Positions 27,209 to 36,312 of a stretch of 59,162 bases of DNA are shown piece by piece. The notes below the pieces were generated by a model that worked only from the letters and a program-made list of their open reading frames with translations, did not search any database and was not told the origin of the DNA. Source of the stretch: Akkermansiaceae bacterium (GTDB lineage: Bacteria; Verrucomicrobiota; Verrucomicrobiia; Verrucomicrobiales; Akkermansiaceae); assembly GCA_029253285.1 (NCBI GenBank), contig JAQWZU010000018.1, positions 1-59,162 of the forward strand. Direction: 5' to 3'. A program made the position numbers and the translations under genes. Numbering within the stretch: position 1 is the stretch's first letter; each line of letters begins with the position of its first letter.

Positions 27209-28297
27209 CTAGCGACGGCGTCTGAAGACCGGTAAAAGGCCCAGCATTGCCAGCATCGCAGAACTTGGCTCCGGAATGAACGTGCCATCGAATTGGATCT
27301 CCGCAAACTGCATGAGATTGTCGCCGCCATTTCCAACCACATCAAAGCGATACGAAGTGAAGGCTGTTGAGCCTGTGACCGCCTCAGAGCCATACGCAAC
27401 TCCCCGGCCCGGAGGCGGGTTAAGCGTTCCGCTCTGGATCTGGACCCAATTCTCAGCGTTACCATCACTGTTCTCAGCACTCGTAATGGCATCGTTTGTG
27501 CCGTAGAGAACGTAAGCGTTTGGGTCTCTTCCCGCCGCATCGTTTCCTGTCGTCATGGTGAACCCGGAAATAACCGAAGCTCCTCCGCCAGGCGTCACAA
27601 TGAAGCCGGTGTTTATTCCACCGAAATTCAGGTACTTTGTTCCGCTATTCCCATCAATCGCGAAACTAGGACCCTCTGGTCCCGGAAAGTTACTCGAAGC
27701 AGACCCATCGGTATCAAAGGCAATAATCGAATCAGCAGCTCCCAAAATCGAACCCCCTGCTCCCCCTGCTCCCGAGAAGAGTTGAAACTCGTCAAGTTGG
27801 GCTACATCGTTGTTATTTTTGAGAGTATCAAAGCTAACGCGGTAAGAAGAGTACGATGTCCCATTCGTAAAATCAATAGGTGAACTTGTCGTCAAACGGG
27901 CTCCCGGCAAGTTAGCGTCGAAGCTGGAAATTAACGACCAGTTCTCATTATTTCCCGTACCGTTATCGATGCTCGTGATGGGATCATTGGTCCCATAAAT
28001 CGAGACCTGCTTGGGATCCCGCCCCTCCGCATCATTGGCAGTCCTAAAAACTGCACTCTGGGCGACTGAACTTCCTGATGGTGTCACGATGAACCCCGAA
28101 TTGGCTTTACCGAAGTTGAGATATTTCGTGTTTGTGTTTCCATCGATCACAGCCGATGGGGCTTCTGCTCCAGGATAACTACTTTCGGAGCCGAATGCGC
28201 CAATCGCGATGATAGCATCACCAGGTGTCAGTAGGTTCGCTCCATGCACGGCCCCACAGGAGACAAGGAGTGCTGTTAAGGAATACTTTAGTTTCAT
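27209..28297 (-). CDS. PEP-CTERM protein with two discoidin-like modules
   Basis: 362 residues. Signal peptide (MKLKYSLTALLVSCGAVHG), then two copies (about 25-165 and 175-335) of a module with the pattern PG-x-E-x-P-S-x-x-I-D-G-N-(T/S)-x-T-KYLNF, later GFIVTP and RDP-x-x-x-x-x-YGTND. This looks like an F5/8-type (discoidin/galactose-binding) fold. The C-terminus EPSSAMLAMLGLLPVFRRRR is a PEP-CTERM signal (Pro-Glu-Pro, one helix, Arg cluster) for exosortase processing. No exosortase is in the window. Probably a surface- or matrix-directed glycan-binding protein. The promoter and dyad at 28397-28444 and the terminator at 27156-27188 frame it as a single-gene unit. Confidence 0.85.
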   Translation of the reverse strand: MKLKYSLTALLVSCGAVHGANLLTPGDAIIAIGAFGSESSYPGAEAPSAVIDGNTNTKYLNFGKANSGFIVTPSGSSVAQSAVFRTANDAEGRDPKQVSIYGTNDPITSIDNGTGNNENWSLISSFDANLPGARLTTSSPIDFTNGTSYSSYRVSFDTLKNNNDVAQLDEFQLFSGAGGAGGSILGAADSIIAFDTDGSASSNFPGPEGPSFAIDGNSGTKYLNFGGINTGFIVTPGGGASVISGFTMTTGNDAAGRDPNAYVLYGTNDAITSAENSDGNAENWVQIQSGTLNPPPGRGVAYGSEAVTGSTAFTSYRFDVVGNGGDNLMQFAEIQFDGTFIPEPSSAMLAMLGLLPVFRRRR

Positions 28298-28396
28298 AGT
28301 GTTCTTCAGGGATTTCAGGGTCTTGGGGGGTAGAGAATGGGGATTGGGAAGTAGGGAGAAAACTCGATCCAGATCGAAAAAACAACCTAAAAATGA

Positions 28397-28444
28397 AATA
28401 TTTCTCTCTACGGTTTTATCTTCAAGGTCTTTACGAGATAAAAC
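28397..28444 (-). promoter_or_regulatory. Candidate promoter with 9-bp dyad at its -35
   Basis: On the minus strand, TTGAAG (28425-28420), a 17-bp spacer and AATATT (28402-28397) form a possible promoter about 95 nt before the ATG at 28297. A perfect inverted repeat GTTTTATCT (28413-28421) / AGATAAAAC (28436-28444), 14 bp apart, overlaps the -35. This lies in the 339-bp gap between the two genes; apart from this and the terminator near 28600 I see nothing in that gap. Confidence 0.35.
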
Positions 28445-28579
28445 TCGGATGATTCTGCGTCTTGATCCACCAAATCCGACTCATTTCATGAGATCTTTCA
28501 AATTACCCATTCCGGTCTTCCCACTCGGCAACACCCACCTTAAAAATATCACTCAAAAGACTGATGGATAATTTATTAA

Positions 28580-28610
28580 GATTAAAAACAGGCAACGATC
28601 CGCAGGATCG
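28580..28610 (-). terminator. Probable rho-independent terminator of the 1325-aa protein gene
   Basis: Minus strand hairpin CGATCC / GGATCG (28605-28610 with 28596-28601), 3-nt loop, followed by TTGCCTGTTTTT. It lies 27 bp past the stop of the gene at 28637. The T tract is interrupted, so strength is uncertain. Confidence 0.5.
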
Positions 28611-28636
28611 AGATTCTGTCTCTTGTTTTTTCTGGG

Positions 28637-31600
28637 TTAGTTGAGTGTCACTTGGACTCTCAAAAGTCTCCGTAGTGAAGTGGCTGCTTGAGTATCACGG
28701 TAGGTCACGATTTCCGTACCATCGCCCTGATCGATCACTGTCAGGGCCACACCGGAATCCGACCAGTCAACGAGATCACCTGAGAACTGTGCCAGCGCCG
28801 TGAGCCCGCCAAGATCACGACGGCGATGGAAGGTAGTCGTTAAATAGTCACCCGGCACGGGCACGCCGGAAGAGTAATTTGTCAGCGTAGCGCTGGGAAG
28901 AATCTCCAATGACGGCACCAACGGGTCCCCTACGAGAGCCAGTTCGATGGCGTTCTCAATCCCGTCTCCATCCGGGTCAGCATTGGGTCCGGAGACCTGA
29001 TCGTCAGCCAACTGAGCCGGAGAAAAGTGAAGCAGGGTCCATTCCTGATAAGCGTCCTCGGTAACAACTCCGGGTGTTCCCTGCCCTGCGACACTTGATC
29101 GCCAGGAGAGCGGAAGACCATTATCCGGCGAACTTAACGGATCCCGTAACACAAGCGACTGCCCCGAACCATCGGCCAGCGAAGGCCAACCTAGCGCGGT
29201 ATCGTCATCATAATCAAACGATTGAATCACCCCTCCCCCAACCTCCGTGATCGTGATTGTTTCCCCACCATTCGAAAGCTTGCTCCCTCCATCGGGGTCA
29301 TTGACATCTCCCCACTCTCCCACAATCGGCAAACCAGTTCCGAACCTCTCTTCAAAGGCCGCGATATTTCGCACGACGAGCGCTGCCTCTCCTACGGCCA
29401 GGGTGAAGACGGGGAAGACAAAATCGAAGGCGTCGGAAATCACTACCCCTGAAAGATCAATCGCTTGATTCGAAATATTCTGCACTTCGATGAACTCGAA
29501 GTTACTCTCACCGGTAATGCCCGCAGCCTGTTCACTCGCCGTGACATCAGCCGGATGATACATGATCTCAGACACCACCAGATTGACCGCGCTTGCAGGG
29601 ACTCCTACGACAAAAGTCGATTGCATCGGTCCACTCCAGTCACTGCCCAAACGAGCCCGCGCGATGATTGTTCTCGTTTGAGGAATGGCAATACCACCCG
29701 CGGTGGTCGTGGCCGATCCGCTGACCGCCCCACCCGGAAGCCTCGGGTCACTTCCATCGATGGTATAATAAATCGTCCCTTCCTGAGGCTGCGCCACCAC
29801 GGTGGCATTGGCCGCCACCGTTCCACTCACCTGCAAGATCGGAGGATTGGTGAACTGGGTATCCATCCAGTCTGCCCGTTGCGTCACCCAGTTTTTCAAG
29901 TGATCCACCTCTCCAGCCCAACCACCAAGACCCGTCAATGCCCCGCCGTTCGGAGCGACTGCCTGCCACTTCGCGGCGTTGCGCGGCTGGGATTCCGTAA
30001 CCTGCGCCGCCAGACCATCGAGGCGACCGGTCAACGCGGAATTGGCAAATTGCCCCGTTCGCAGATCCTGCCAGCGGTCAATCCACTGCTGCAGGAAATC
30101 CTCATCATCAAACAAACGCCCCCAATAATCGTAATCAAAAAACTCAGCTCGATCCGGGGTAGGATTCCAGCCAACCGGATTCGACGAGCGGTTATCGGAG
30201 TCGCATCCCATCGTCCGATCAAAGTCCCAAATCGGACCAAAGCCCAACTTACCATTCCTTGGCTTGGTCAAATAAGTGCTCAAGCGCAAGGCATCAGGAT
30301 CTTTGGACAAGACGTTGAGAATATGAAAATCAATCGTCGCTTCCACATCAAGCCAGGCCCGGTAGCCCACCGTCGGATCTTTATAATTCGCGCCATACAA
30401 GGCCGCCTCCATGTCGTCGATGTAGCCCTTGATGTAGTTCGTCTGCTCGGGAAGAAGATTCTGCTCCTTGGGATAGACATGAGTATACCATGGTTGGGGA
30501 GATCCGTTCGGCGGATCAAAGGGATGACCTAGCGCACTTCGAAATCCCTGATCTCCGGAATCCCGCCTGTCGATACTGAGAATGTAGCCACCCGTCACGT
30601 CCTCACCGGAAGTGTCATTCTTATCAAGCCGATCAATCTCGACGCGATCCTTGCCTCGCGAAATCCGCTCCTGCAACACATAGACTCCCTGATAATCACC
30701 CGTCCCCACACTCCCGCCGGTATTGAGATAAACCTCCACCAGCTTTCCCCTCGGAGCATAAGCCCCGATGTCATTACTGAGATCATGAATGAAGGGAATA
30801 CGAATTAGAGAGCGATCGAAACGATACGGCGCAAAAAGAATCCACTCGTCGTGATCAGACATCCCGAGCAAGTTCAAGCTCTTGTCCTCCTCACTGTCAT
30901 CCCGCCAAAACTCGACACGATAATTCCCCTTGGGGTCGTTGAGGGTCGAAGATCCACGGCGCTTGATTCCAGCCCGATTCGCTTTTGTTGGCAAATCCGC
31001 CAGGCTTGTCCGCCCGGTAATTTCATCGGGCTCGTAAAGGGTCAAGTAGGCGCTCTGTAACTCCGAGCCATTCGGCACACTACCGCCTCCAAAGTTCTCC
31101 AGCACCACAATCGGCAAATCTGAAGTTTGATTGATCACCGTGGAAGTGAATTTCACATAAGCCTCCGCCTTCACCTTTCCCGGCGCAAATCCGGACTCAT
31201 AACTCCGTGCACGAACCAAAGTCGAAGCACTCAAACTAAGCGCAGAACTGTACAAAGGAGAGCTCGGCCCGGGAAGAGAACCATTCGTGGTGTAACGAAT
31301 ATCAGCTGACGGCGAGGAAGTCGACAGGCTCACTGAAATGGAACCTGTAAATGATTGCGGCGGAGTATCGAAAACCACGTCCGGCCCCAGCGCTCCGGGT
31401 GAGGTGTCATTCACCGCCCCGGGAGTCGGTCCGACAAAGAAATCGTATCCTCCGCCCACCTGACCATACGAAACATCTTCAGTCTGGGCTGGATAAGCCG
31501 GACCAAATTCCTCCACGATTGTTGTGCCATCGCTTTCCAACAGCGCCAAATACTCTCCCTCGCGCGCCAAACTAAAATTGGCATGAAAGGGCTCCACCGA

Positions 31601-32614
31601 ACGGTTTTTTCCCGAAGCAAAAACCACCAAATATCCATCCGGTCCGATGATGCTACCGGCCGGAATCTGCCACTTCGCGGCCTTCGTCACATCGTCGGTC
31701 AAAAAATATCCGCCCGGATTAATCGCGAAGGGATTGGGGTTAAACAACTCAATCCAATCCGAGGCGTCGCCATCTTCATCGCAAAGCACTCCGTCCCGCG
31801 TTGGGTCGGCCGCAAATTCGTTGATCTCCGGCGGAAGAACCGAGCTCCCCACATACACCGTGATCAGGGCCGAAGCCGGGCCAAAGCCATTGCTCCCGAT
31901 GATTTCATAAGTCGTCGTGACCGCCGGTGAAACACTCAGCGTATTCGTGGCCGATACCGGTGAACCATTCAGGGTCACCGAACTCGCTCCCGTTATTTCC
32001 CAATCCAGCAAAGCGCTCTGGCCATTCTGCAATCCGACCGCTTCATCCGAAGTCACGCCACCAGCTGACACCGAAAATGTGACTACCGGAGTATCGGGAA
32101 TTTGATTGAGATCCATATTGGCCAAATAGGCCTCACGATTAGTCGTCACCGATTGGTCCGCATCACTGCGGTCATCGATCAAGGTCCACGTCGTACCATT
32201 TGCGCTTCCCTCCAAAGTCCAGCGAATCGGATCCCGCTCCGTGGCATCATTCGCAGTGGCCCATCGATAGTTATCAATTGTGATCGCTGAACCATAGTTC
32301 AACACGAGAGGGTTTTGATTGAAGTCCAACCACTTGGTTGACCTCGACCCGTCGACCGCCCTCTCCGGCCCTTCATTTCCCGGATTGTTTCCTCCGGGAT
32401 TGCTCGCGGTCGCCCCACTAATTCTGGTGCCACCACTATACAACTGTAATTCCGACAACTGCACACTATTAGCCGACGCTCCGTTTCGGAGCTTCGTCGG
32501 CGTATACCGAAAATACTGGTAAGTGGCACTTCCAGCCACCGCGACCTCCAAGCACACAACCATCGTAGCCAATACACCAAAACACCTTACAAGTCTGTCC
32601 CCAACTCTCATCAC
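28637..32614 (-). CDS. Giant secreted discoidin-like / lamin-tail / CotH-kinase protein (1325 aa)
   Basis: Signal peptide (MMRVGDRLVRCFGVLATMVV ... AVAG; the second Met is an equal start). Residues 25-170 are a discoidin-like module (GNEGPERAVDGSRSTKWLDF, ATANDATERDPIRWTLEGS) related to the repeats in both neighbours. Then come an Ig-like stretch (about 185-250), a lamin-tail domain (260-400, DWIELFNPNP), a chitobiase-C-like repeat (415-495, IRYTTNGSLPGPSS), a CotH-like kinase region (500-870, FGPIWDFDRTMGCDS near 798), a second chitobiase-like repeat (920-1000, IYYTIDGSDPRLPG), a second lamin-tail domain (1005-1170, SEIMYHPAD) and the shared C-terminal module (DPDGDGIENAIELAL). Upstream stop of the 435-aa gene is only 23 bp away, so the two probably form an operon. 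Confidence 0.85.
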   Translation of the reverse strand: MMRVGDRLVRCFGVLATMVVCLEVAVAGSATYQYFRYTPTKLRNGASANSVQLSELQLYSGGTRISGATASNPGGNNPGNEGPERAVDGSRSTKWLDFNQNPLVLNYGSAITIDNYRWATANDATERDPIRWTLEGSANGTTWTLIDDRSDADQSVTTNREAYLANMDLNQIPDTPVVTFSVSAGGVTSDEAVGLQNGQSALLDWEITGASSVTLNGSPVSATNTLSVSPAVTTTYEIIGSNGFGPASALITVYVGSSVLPPEINEFAADPTRDGVLCDEDGDASDWIELFNPNPFAINPGGYFLTDDVTKAAKWQIPAGSIIGPDGYLVVFASGKNRSVEPFHANFSLAREGEYLALLESDGTTIVEEFGPAYPAQTEDVSYGQVGGGYDFFVGPTPGAVNDTSPGALGPDVVFDTPPQSFTGSISVSLSTSSPSADIRYTTNGSLPGPSSPLYSSALSLSASTLVRARSYESGFAPGKVKAEAYVKFTSTVINQTSDLPIVVLENFGGGSVPNGSELQSAYLTLYEPDEITGRTSLADLPTKANRAGIKRRGSSTLNDPKGNYRVEFWRDDSEEDKSLNLLGMSDHDEWILFAPYRFDRSLIRIPFIHDLSNDIGAYAPRGKLVEVYLNTGGSVGTGDYQGVYVLQERISRGKDRVEIDRLDKNDTSGEDVTGGYILSIDRRDSGDQGFRSALGHPFDPPNGSPQPWYTHVYPKEQNLLPEQTNYIKGYIDDMEAALYGANYKDPTVGYRAWLDVEATIDFHILNVLSKDPDALRLSTYLTKPRNGKLGFGPIWDFDRTMGCDSDNRSSNPVGWNPTPDRAEFFDYDYWGRLFDDEDFLQQWIDRWQDLRTGQFANSALTGRLDGLAAQVTESQPRNAAKWQAVAPNGGALTGLGGWAGEVDHLKNWVTQRADWMDTQFTNPPILQVSGTVAANATVVAQPQEGTIYYTIDGSDPRLPGGAVSGSATTTAGGIAIPQTRTIIARARLGSDWSGPMQSTFVVGVPASAVNLVVSEIMYHPADVTASEQAAGITGESNFEFIEVQNISNQAIDLSGVVISDAFDFVFPVFTLAVGEAALVVRNIAAFEERFGTGLPIVGEWGDVNDPDGGSKLSNGGETITITEVGGGVIQSFDYDDDTALGWPSLADGSGQSLVLRDPLSSPDNGLPLSWRSSVAGQGTPGVVTEDAYQEWTLLHFSPAQLADDQVSGPNADPDGDGIENAIELALVGDPLVPSLEILPSATLTNYSSGVPVPGDYLTTTFHRRRDLGGLTALAQFSGDLVDWSDSGVALTVIDQGDGTEIVTYRDTQAATSLRRLLRVQVTLN

Positions 32615-32637
32615 CTAATTTTAATGAACCTAATCTA

Positions 32638-33945
32638 CTAATCAGGCTTCACAAATCGAAAAAAGCCTTTCGCACTTACCGGTAAGTCCACAATATTCAC
32701 GAGATAAGGATTATCCTCATCGGGATCAAGTGAATCATCCACTTCATACGACCAATCAACCAGATCAGTGGAAAACTGGAGAAGGTGAGTCGATCCCCCA
32801 GCCCCGGTCCAATCCAATTGAATCTGTGTCCCGTTGGGAAGAAACGTCAGTTTCTGAACCTCCAATGGTAGTTGATTAAGCGTCGGGTCACAATCAAACT
32901 GAAACTCGGAAAATTGCACTGAATTTACTTCGGCGCCCGCGGTAGCCTTGAGCGTGCGGCAGATCCATTTATAGGAAGTAAACGCATCATTATTGTTAAA
33001 AATCACCTGACTTCCGGCGGTATCACGATCAGCAGGCAGCGCCAGGGTTCCGGTGGCAATTAAAGTCCACGCCTCTCTCCCCAAGCCGGTTTGATGAGCC
33101 TCTGTCGTCACCGCTTCATTGGTTCCGAAAAGCTCCCAGTTTACCGGGTCCCGCTCCTCCGCATCATTTGCCGTAGATAAAGTAAACGCTCTCACTACTG
33201 ATGATCCTGCCGAGGGAGTCACAATGAATCCGCTATTCTCTGCTCCAAAGTTCAAATACTTTGTCGCAGTCGAGCCATCTAGGAGATTCTCTACTCCTTC
33301 AGATTCAGGCGACGAACTTTCCGGGGCCGCTTCCTGAATTGCCAAAATTGGAGAACCGGGAACCAGAAAGGAAATCCCCGAGGCATCGAGGGATTGATAA
33401 AAATTCACATCGGCAATCTGCATCGAATTCCCCACCCCTTTGGTGCCCCCAAAAATCACTTTATAGGAAGTATAGGCGACCGAAATATTTAGCGAAATAA
33501 CCTCGCTTACGGTCAACCGGTTATCTGAAAGAGCTAAATTTTCGGAAGCCAAAGGCGTCCAGGATTCAGCCTGTCCCGCACTATTATCCAAACTGAGAAT
33601 GGGCTCATTTGTTCCGTATACTTCAATTGTTGTTGGATCTCTCTCGAACGAGTCATTGGCCGTTGTCAGATTCAGACTTCCCAACGTCGAGGCTCCCCCG
33701 GTTGGCGTCACAATGAATCCCGCCCTCAATCTTCCAAAGTTCAGATATTTGGTATTAGAATTTCCATCGAGGACATTCCCCGGTCCTTCGTTACCTGGGT
33801 AGCTGCTGTTCAAAGCTATATCCTCATCGACGGGAATGATGGGATCTCCAGCCACCAGTAAAGGCTCGGCGGCTCCGGCAGAATAGATGAAGGAGCATGC
33901 CAGAAACTTTAAGACTGCCAGATGAACAAATGGTTTTCTAAACAT
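32638..33945 (-). CDS. Secreted protein with two discoidin-like modules (435 aa)
   Basis: Signal peptide (MFRKPFVHLAVLKFLACSFI ... AGAAE). Two copies (about 30-190 and 200-345) of the module found in the PEP-CTERM protein at 27209: GNEGPGNVLDGNSNTKYLNF and SEGVENLLDGSTATKYLNF, each followed by GFIVTP, TANDS/TANDA-x-ERDP and FGTN/YGTN. The C-terminal 80 residues (IQLDWTGAGGSTHLLQFSTDLVDW ... GFFRFVKPD) match the fibronectin-like tail seen on the giant proteins here and replace a PEP-CTERM signal. Probably transcribed together with the 1325-aa gene 23 bp downstream. Role inferred: carbohydrate or matrix binding. Confidence 0.75.
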   Translation of the reverse strand: MFRKPFVHLAVLKFLACSFIYSAGAAEPLLVAGDPIIPVDEDIALNSSYPGNEGPGNVLDGNSNTKYLNFGRLRAGFIVTPTGGASTLGSLNLTTANDSFERDPTTIEVYGTNEPILSLDNSAGQAESWTPLASENLALSDNRLTVSEVISLNISVAYTSYKVIFGGTKGVGNSMQIADVNFYQSLDASGISFLVPGSPILAIQEAAPESSSPESEGVENLLDGSTATKYLNFGAENSGFIVTPSAGSSVVRAFTLSTANDAEERDPVNWELFGTNEAVTTEAHQTGLGREAWTLIATGTLALPADRDTAGSQVIFNNNDAFTSYKWICRTLKATAGAEVNSVQFSEFQFDCDPTLNQLPLEVQKLTFLPNGTQIQLDWTGAGGSTHLLQFSTDLVDWSYEVDDSLDPDEDNPYLVNIVDLPVSAKGFFRFVKPD

Positions 33946-33997
33946 GGTAAAAAGAGGAAAAGGAGAGGGTTTTATAAACTAAAGTTTCCTTTCCAAA

Positions 33998-34022
33998 AGG
34001 ATAAATTTCAAGGAGTTATCCT
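33998..34022 (-). promoter_or_regulatory. 7-bp dyad upstream of the 435-aa gene
   Basis: Inverted repeat AGGATAA (33998-34004) / TTATCCT (34016-34022), 11 bp apart, 53 bp before the start of the gene at 33945. On the minus strand the loop contains CCTTGAA, a string also present in the dyad before the related gene at 27209. The rest of the 276-bp gap to engB has an imperfect hairpin near 34125-34152 and an alternating GC run (about 34082-34092); no gene is visible. Confidence 0.3.
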
Positions 34023-34221
34023 GCCAAAACTTAAGACTAATTCCTCATGAGCACCTTACGATAGAATACTGGTGAATCCCCCGCGCGCGCGCTCATCTAT
34101 CTGCTCATGTTGTTCATAGAGCTTCCCGCTTGCCGCGCAAGGAGCTACTAAGCAGGCGGCTAGAGACTTTCATCGGGAGGCTCGACCAATTCGTATGACC
34201 TCCTATGCTCCCCAGCGGTCC

Positions 34222-34827
34222 ATGAGAATACACTCAACAAGTTTTTCAAAATCAGCGGTTAGCCTCGAAACCGCCCCGCGCTCTTCGCTCCCTGAGTTCG
34301 CTTTCATTGGTCGCTCCAATGTCGGAAAATCCTCGCTGATTAACATGCTCACCAACAAATCCGGTCTCGCCCGGGTTTCCAAAACGCCCGGCCGCACCCG
34401 CGAGATCAACTTCTTTAAAATCAACGAGGCCTGGGGACTCGTCGATCTTCCCGGCTACGGCTACGCCAAGGTGTCCAAGGAGTTGCGGGATCAGTTCAAC
34501 GAATTCGTTTCCGAATACCTTCTCGAACGCGAAAACCTCTGTGGCACTTTCGTCCTCATCGACTCCCGCCACACTCCGCAAAAAATCGACCTCCAATTCG
34601 TCGGCTGGCTCATTGAGAACCAGGTCCCCTTCGCCCTCATCTTCACCAAGGCCGACAAGATCAAACCCCGTATCGTTGAAAAACACATCAAGCTCTTTAA
34701 GGAAGCCCTCGCCGAATTCAGCGACGGTGAACCTACCGTCTTTACGACCTCCGACAAAACCCGCGAGGGCCGAAAAGAAGTCCTCGGCTTCATCGAAACC
34801 GCCATGGAGCAATCCCAAAAATTCTAA
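34222..34827 (+). CDS. engB: Ribosome biogenesis GTPase EngB (YihA/YsxC)
   Basis: The start is at ATG 34222 ([12 protein letters not shown]), which matches where EngB proteins normally begin; an ATG at 34195 would add nine residues. 201 residues, standard length. G1 [13 protein letters not shown]2/switch [13 protein letters not shown]3 DLPGYGYAK and G4 TKADK are all intact. EngB acts in 50S ribosomal subunit assembly in the cytoplasm and is essential in many bacteria. It is the one housekeeping gene in the window and a useful phylogenetic marker. The next gene (sulfatase) starts 13 bp after its stop. Confidence 0.95.
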   Translation: MRIHSTSFSKSAVSLETAPRSSLPEFAFIGRSNVGKSSLINMLTNKSGLARVSKTPGRTREINFFKINEAWGLVDLPGYGYAKVSKELRDQFNEFVSEYLLERENLCGTFVLIDSRHTPQKIDLQFVGWLIENQVPFALIFTKADKIKPRIVEKHIKLFKEALAEFSDGEPTVFTTSDKTREGRKEVLGFIETAMEQSQKF

Positions 34828-34840
34828 CCAGTCGAATATC

Positions 34841-36220
34841 ATGATTAAATTCCTCACCTCCCTCTTCCTCATCGGCGTCGCTACTGCCGAGACGCCCAAT
34901 GTCCTACTCATTTGCATCGACGACCTCCGTCCCGAACTCAACTGCTACGGCGTCGACTACATCAAGTCACCCCACATCGATATCCTCGCCGCGAAAGGCC
35001 GCATCTTTTCCCGTCACTATGTCCAAGCCCCAACCTGTGGAGCTTCCCGCTATACTCTCCTCACCGGCCAATATGGCCCCGGCGGAAATGGTGCCCTTTT
35101 CGCACGTTCCAAAAACATCAAGCACCCTTCGCTTCCGGCCCACTTCCGCAAGAACGGTTACACCACCGTCTCCGTCGGAAAAGTTTCCCACCACCCCGGC
35201 GGACGCGGCGGATCGAATTGGGACGACAACACCAAAATCGAAATGCCCGAATCCTGGGACCGCCACCTCCTCCCCGCCGGCAAGTGGCAACACCCACGCG
35301 GCTGGATGCACGGACTCGCCAATGGCGAGATCCGCAAGAACGCCAAAGACATGGATCTCTTTCAGGCCCTCGAAGGAGGTGACGAAATTTATCCTGACGG
35401 CATCGCCGTTGACGAAACCCTGAAGCAACTCGACCTCGTTGCCGCTGACAAAAAACCCTTCTTCCTCGCCACCGGAATCCTTCGTCCTCATCTCCCCTTC
35501 GGTGCTCCCGCGAAATACCTCGAGCCCTACAAAAACGCCAAGCTTCCCAAAACTCCCCACCCTAAAAAGCCGGAAGGCAAGACCACCTGGCACGGTTCCG
35601 GTGAGTTCATGAAGTATAACCGCTGGGGAAAAAACCCCAACACTGACGCCGCCTTCGCGCTCGAGGTTCGCAAGCACTACGCCGCTTGCGTGACTTATGC
35701 GGACGCCCAGGTCGGACGCATCATCAAAAAGCTCCACGACCTCAATCTTGCCAAAGACACCATCATCGTTGTCTGGGGTGATCATGGCTGGCACCTCGGC
35801 GAACACGCCATCTGGGGCAAGCATGCCCTCTTCGAAGAATCCCTTCGCTCTCCCCTCATCATCGTCGCACCCGAAGTCGAGAAGCCCGGCGACATCAGCC
35901 CCTCCATTGTCGAAACCATCGACCTCTTCCCCACCCTCTGTGACCTTTCGGGCCTCGAAAAACCCGACTACCTTCACGGAGCCTCCCTCCTTCCCCAACT
36001 CAAAGATCCCTCCGCCGAATCCAAAGGCTACGCCATTTCCTATCACGGCAAAGGAAGAACCATCCGCACCAAAACCCATCGCCTAATTGCCCACACCAAG
36101 GGCCACCTCGAACTCTACAGCCATCTCTCCGCCGCAGGCGAAACCAAGAACGTCGCCGAAACCGACAAGAAAACCGCTCAGGCCCTCCTCGCAAAACTTC
36201 GCTCCAAGAACACGAAGTAA
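34841..36220 (+). CDS. Secreted formylglycine sulfatase, iduronate-2-sulfatase-like (CGASR)
   Basis: ATG 34841 gives [16 protein letters not shown], a signal peptide; 459 residues. [18 protein letters not shown] is the N-terminal metal site style of iduronate-2-sulfatases. CGASR at 66-70 is the formylglycine motif (C-x-A-x-R), and [18 protein letters not shown] is the hallmark second metal segment of that group. Probably a sulfated glycan hydrolase. Its position behind engB is fortuitous rather than functional, though a shared transcript is likely given the 13-bp gap. Confidence 0.9.
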   Translation: MIKFLTSLFLIGVATAETPNVLLICIDDLRPELNCYGVDYIKSPHIDILAAKGRIFSRHYVQAPTCGASRYTLLTGQYGPGGNGALFARSKNIKHPSLPAHFRKNGYTTVSVGKVSHHPGGRGGSNWDDNTKIEMPESWDRHLLPAGKWQHPRGWMHGLANGEIRKNAKDMDLFQALEGGDEIYPDGIAVDETLKQLDLVAADKKPFFLATGILRPHLPFGAPAKYLEPYKNAKLPKTPHPKKPEGKTTWHGSGEFMKYNRWGKNPNTDAAFALEVRKHYAACVTYADAQVGRIIKKLHDLNLAKDTIIVVWGDHGWHLGEHAIWGKHALFEESLRSPLIIVAPEVEKPGDISPSIVETIDLFPTLCDLSGLEKPDYLHGASLLPQLKDPSAESKGYAISYHGKGRTIRTKTHRLIAHTKGHLELYSHLSAAGETKNVAETDKKTAQALLAKLRSKNTK

Positions 36221-36288
36221 TCAAAAAATTAAGCCTCGAGCATGGTAGAAAAGGATTCCAAAACTTGTTTTCTTTTTTGAAAAGCCCG

Positions 36289-36308
36289 GAGATCCTTTCT
36301 AGGATCTC
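36289..36308 (+). promoter_or_regulatory. Hairpin covering the ribosome binding site of the glycerophosphodiesterase gene
   Basis: A perfect 8-bp stem GAGATCCT (36289-36296) / AGGATCTC (36301-36308), loop TTCT, ends 4 nt before the GTG start at 36313. The only Shine-Dalgarno-like string, AGGA (36301-36304), lies in the stem, so translation may depend on its opening. Confidence 0.4.
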
Positions 36309-36312
36309 GGAA

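Noticed and set aside
34125-34152. Hairpin-forming GC-rich stretch before engB considered as a tRNA
   Set aside because: No cloverleaf arms, anticodon loop or T-loop sequence could be found.
34967-36079. 370-codon minus-strand frame
   Set aside because: Antisense to the iduronate-2-sulfatase-like gene, no domain.
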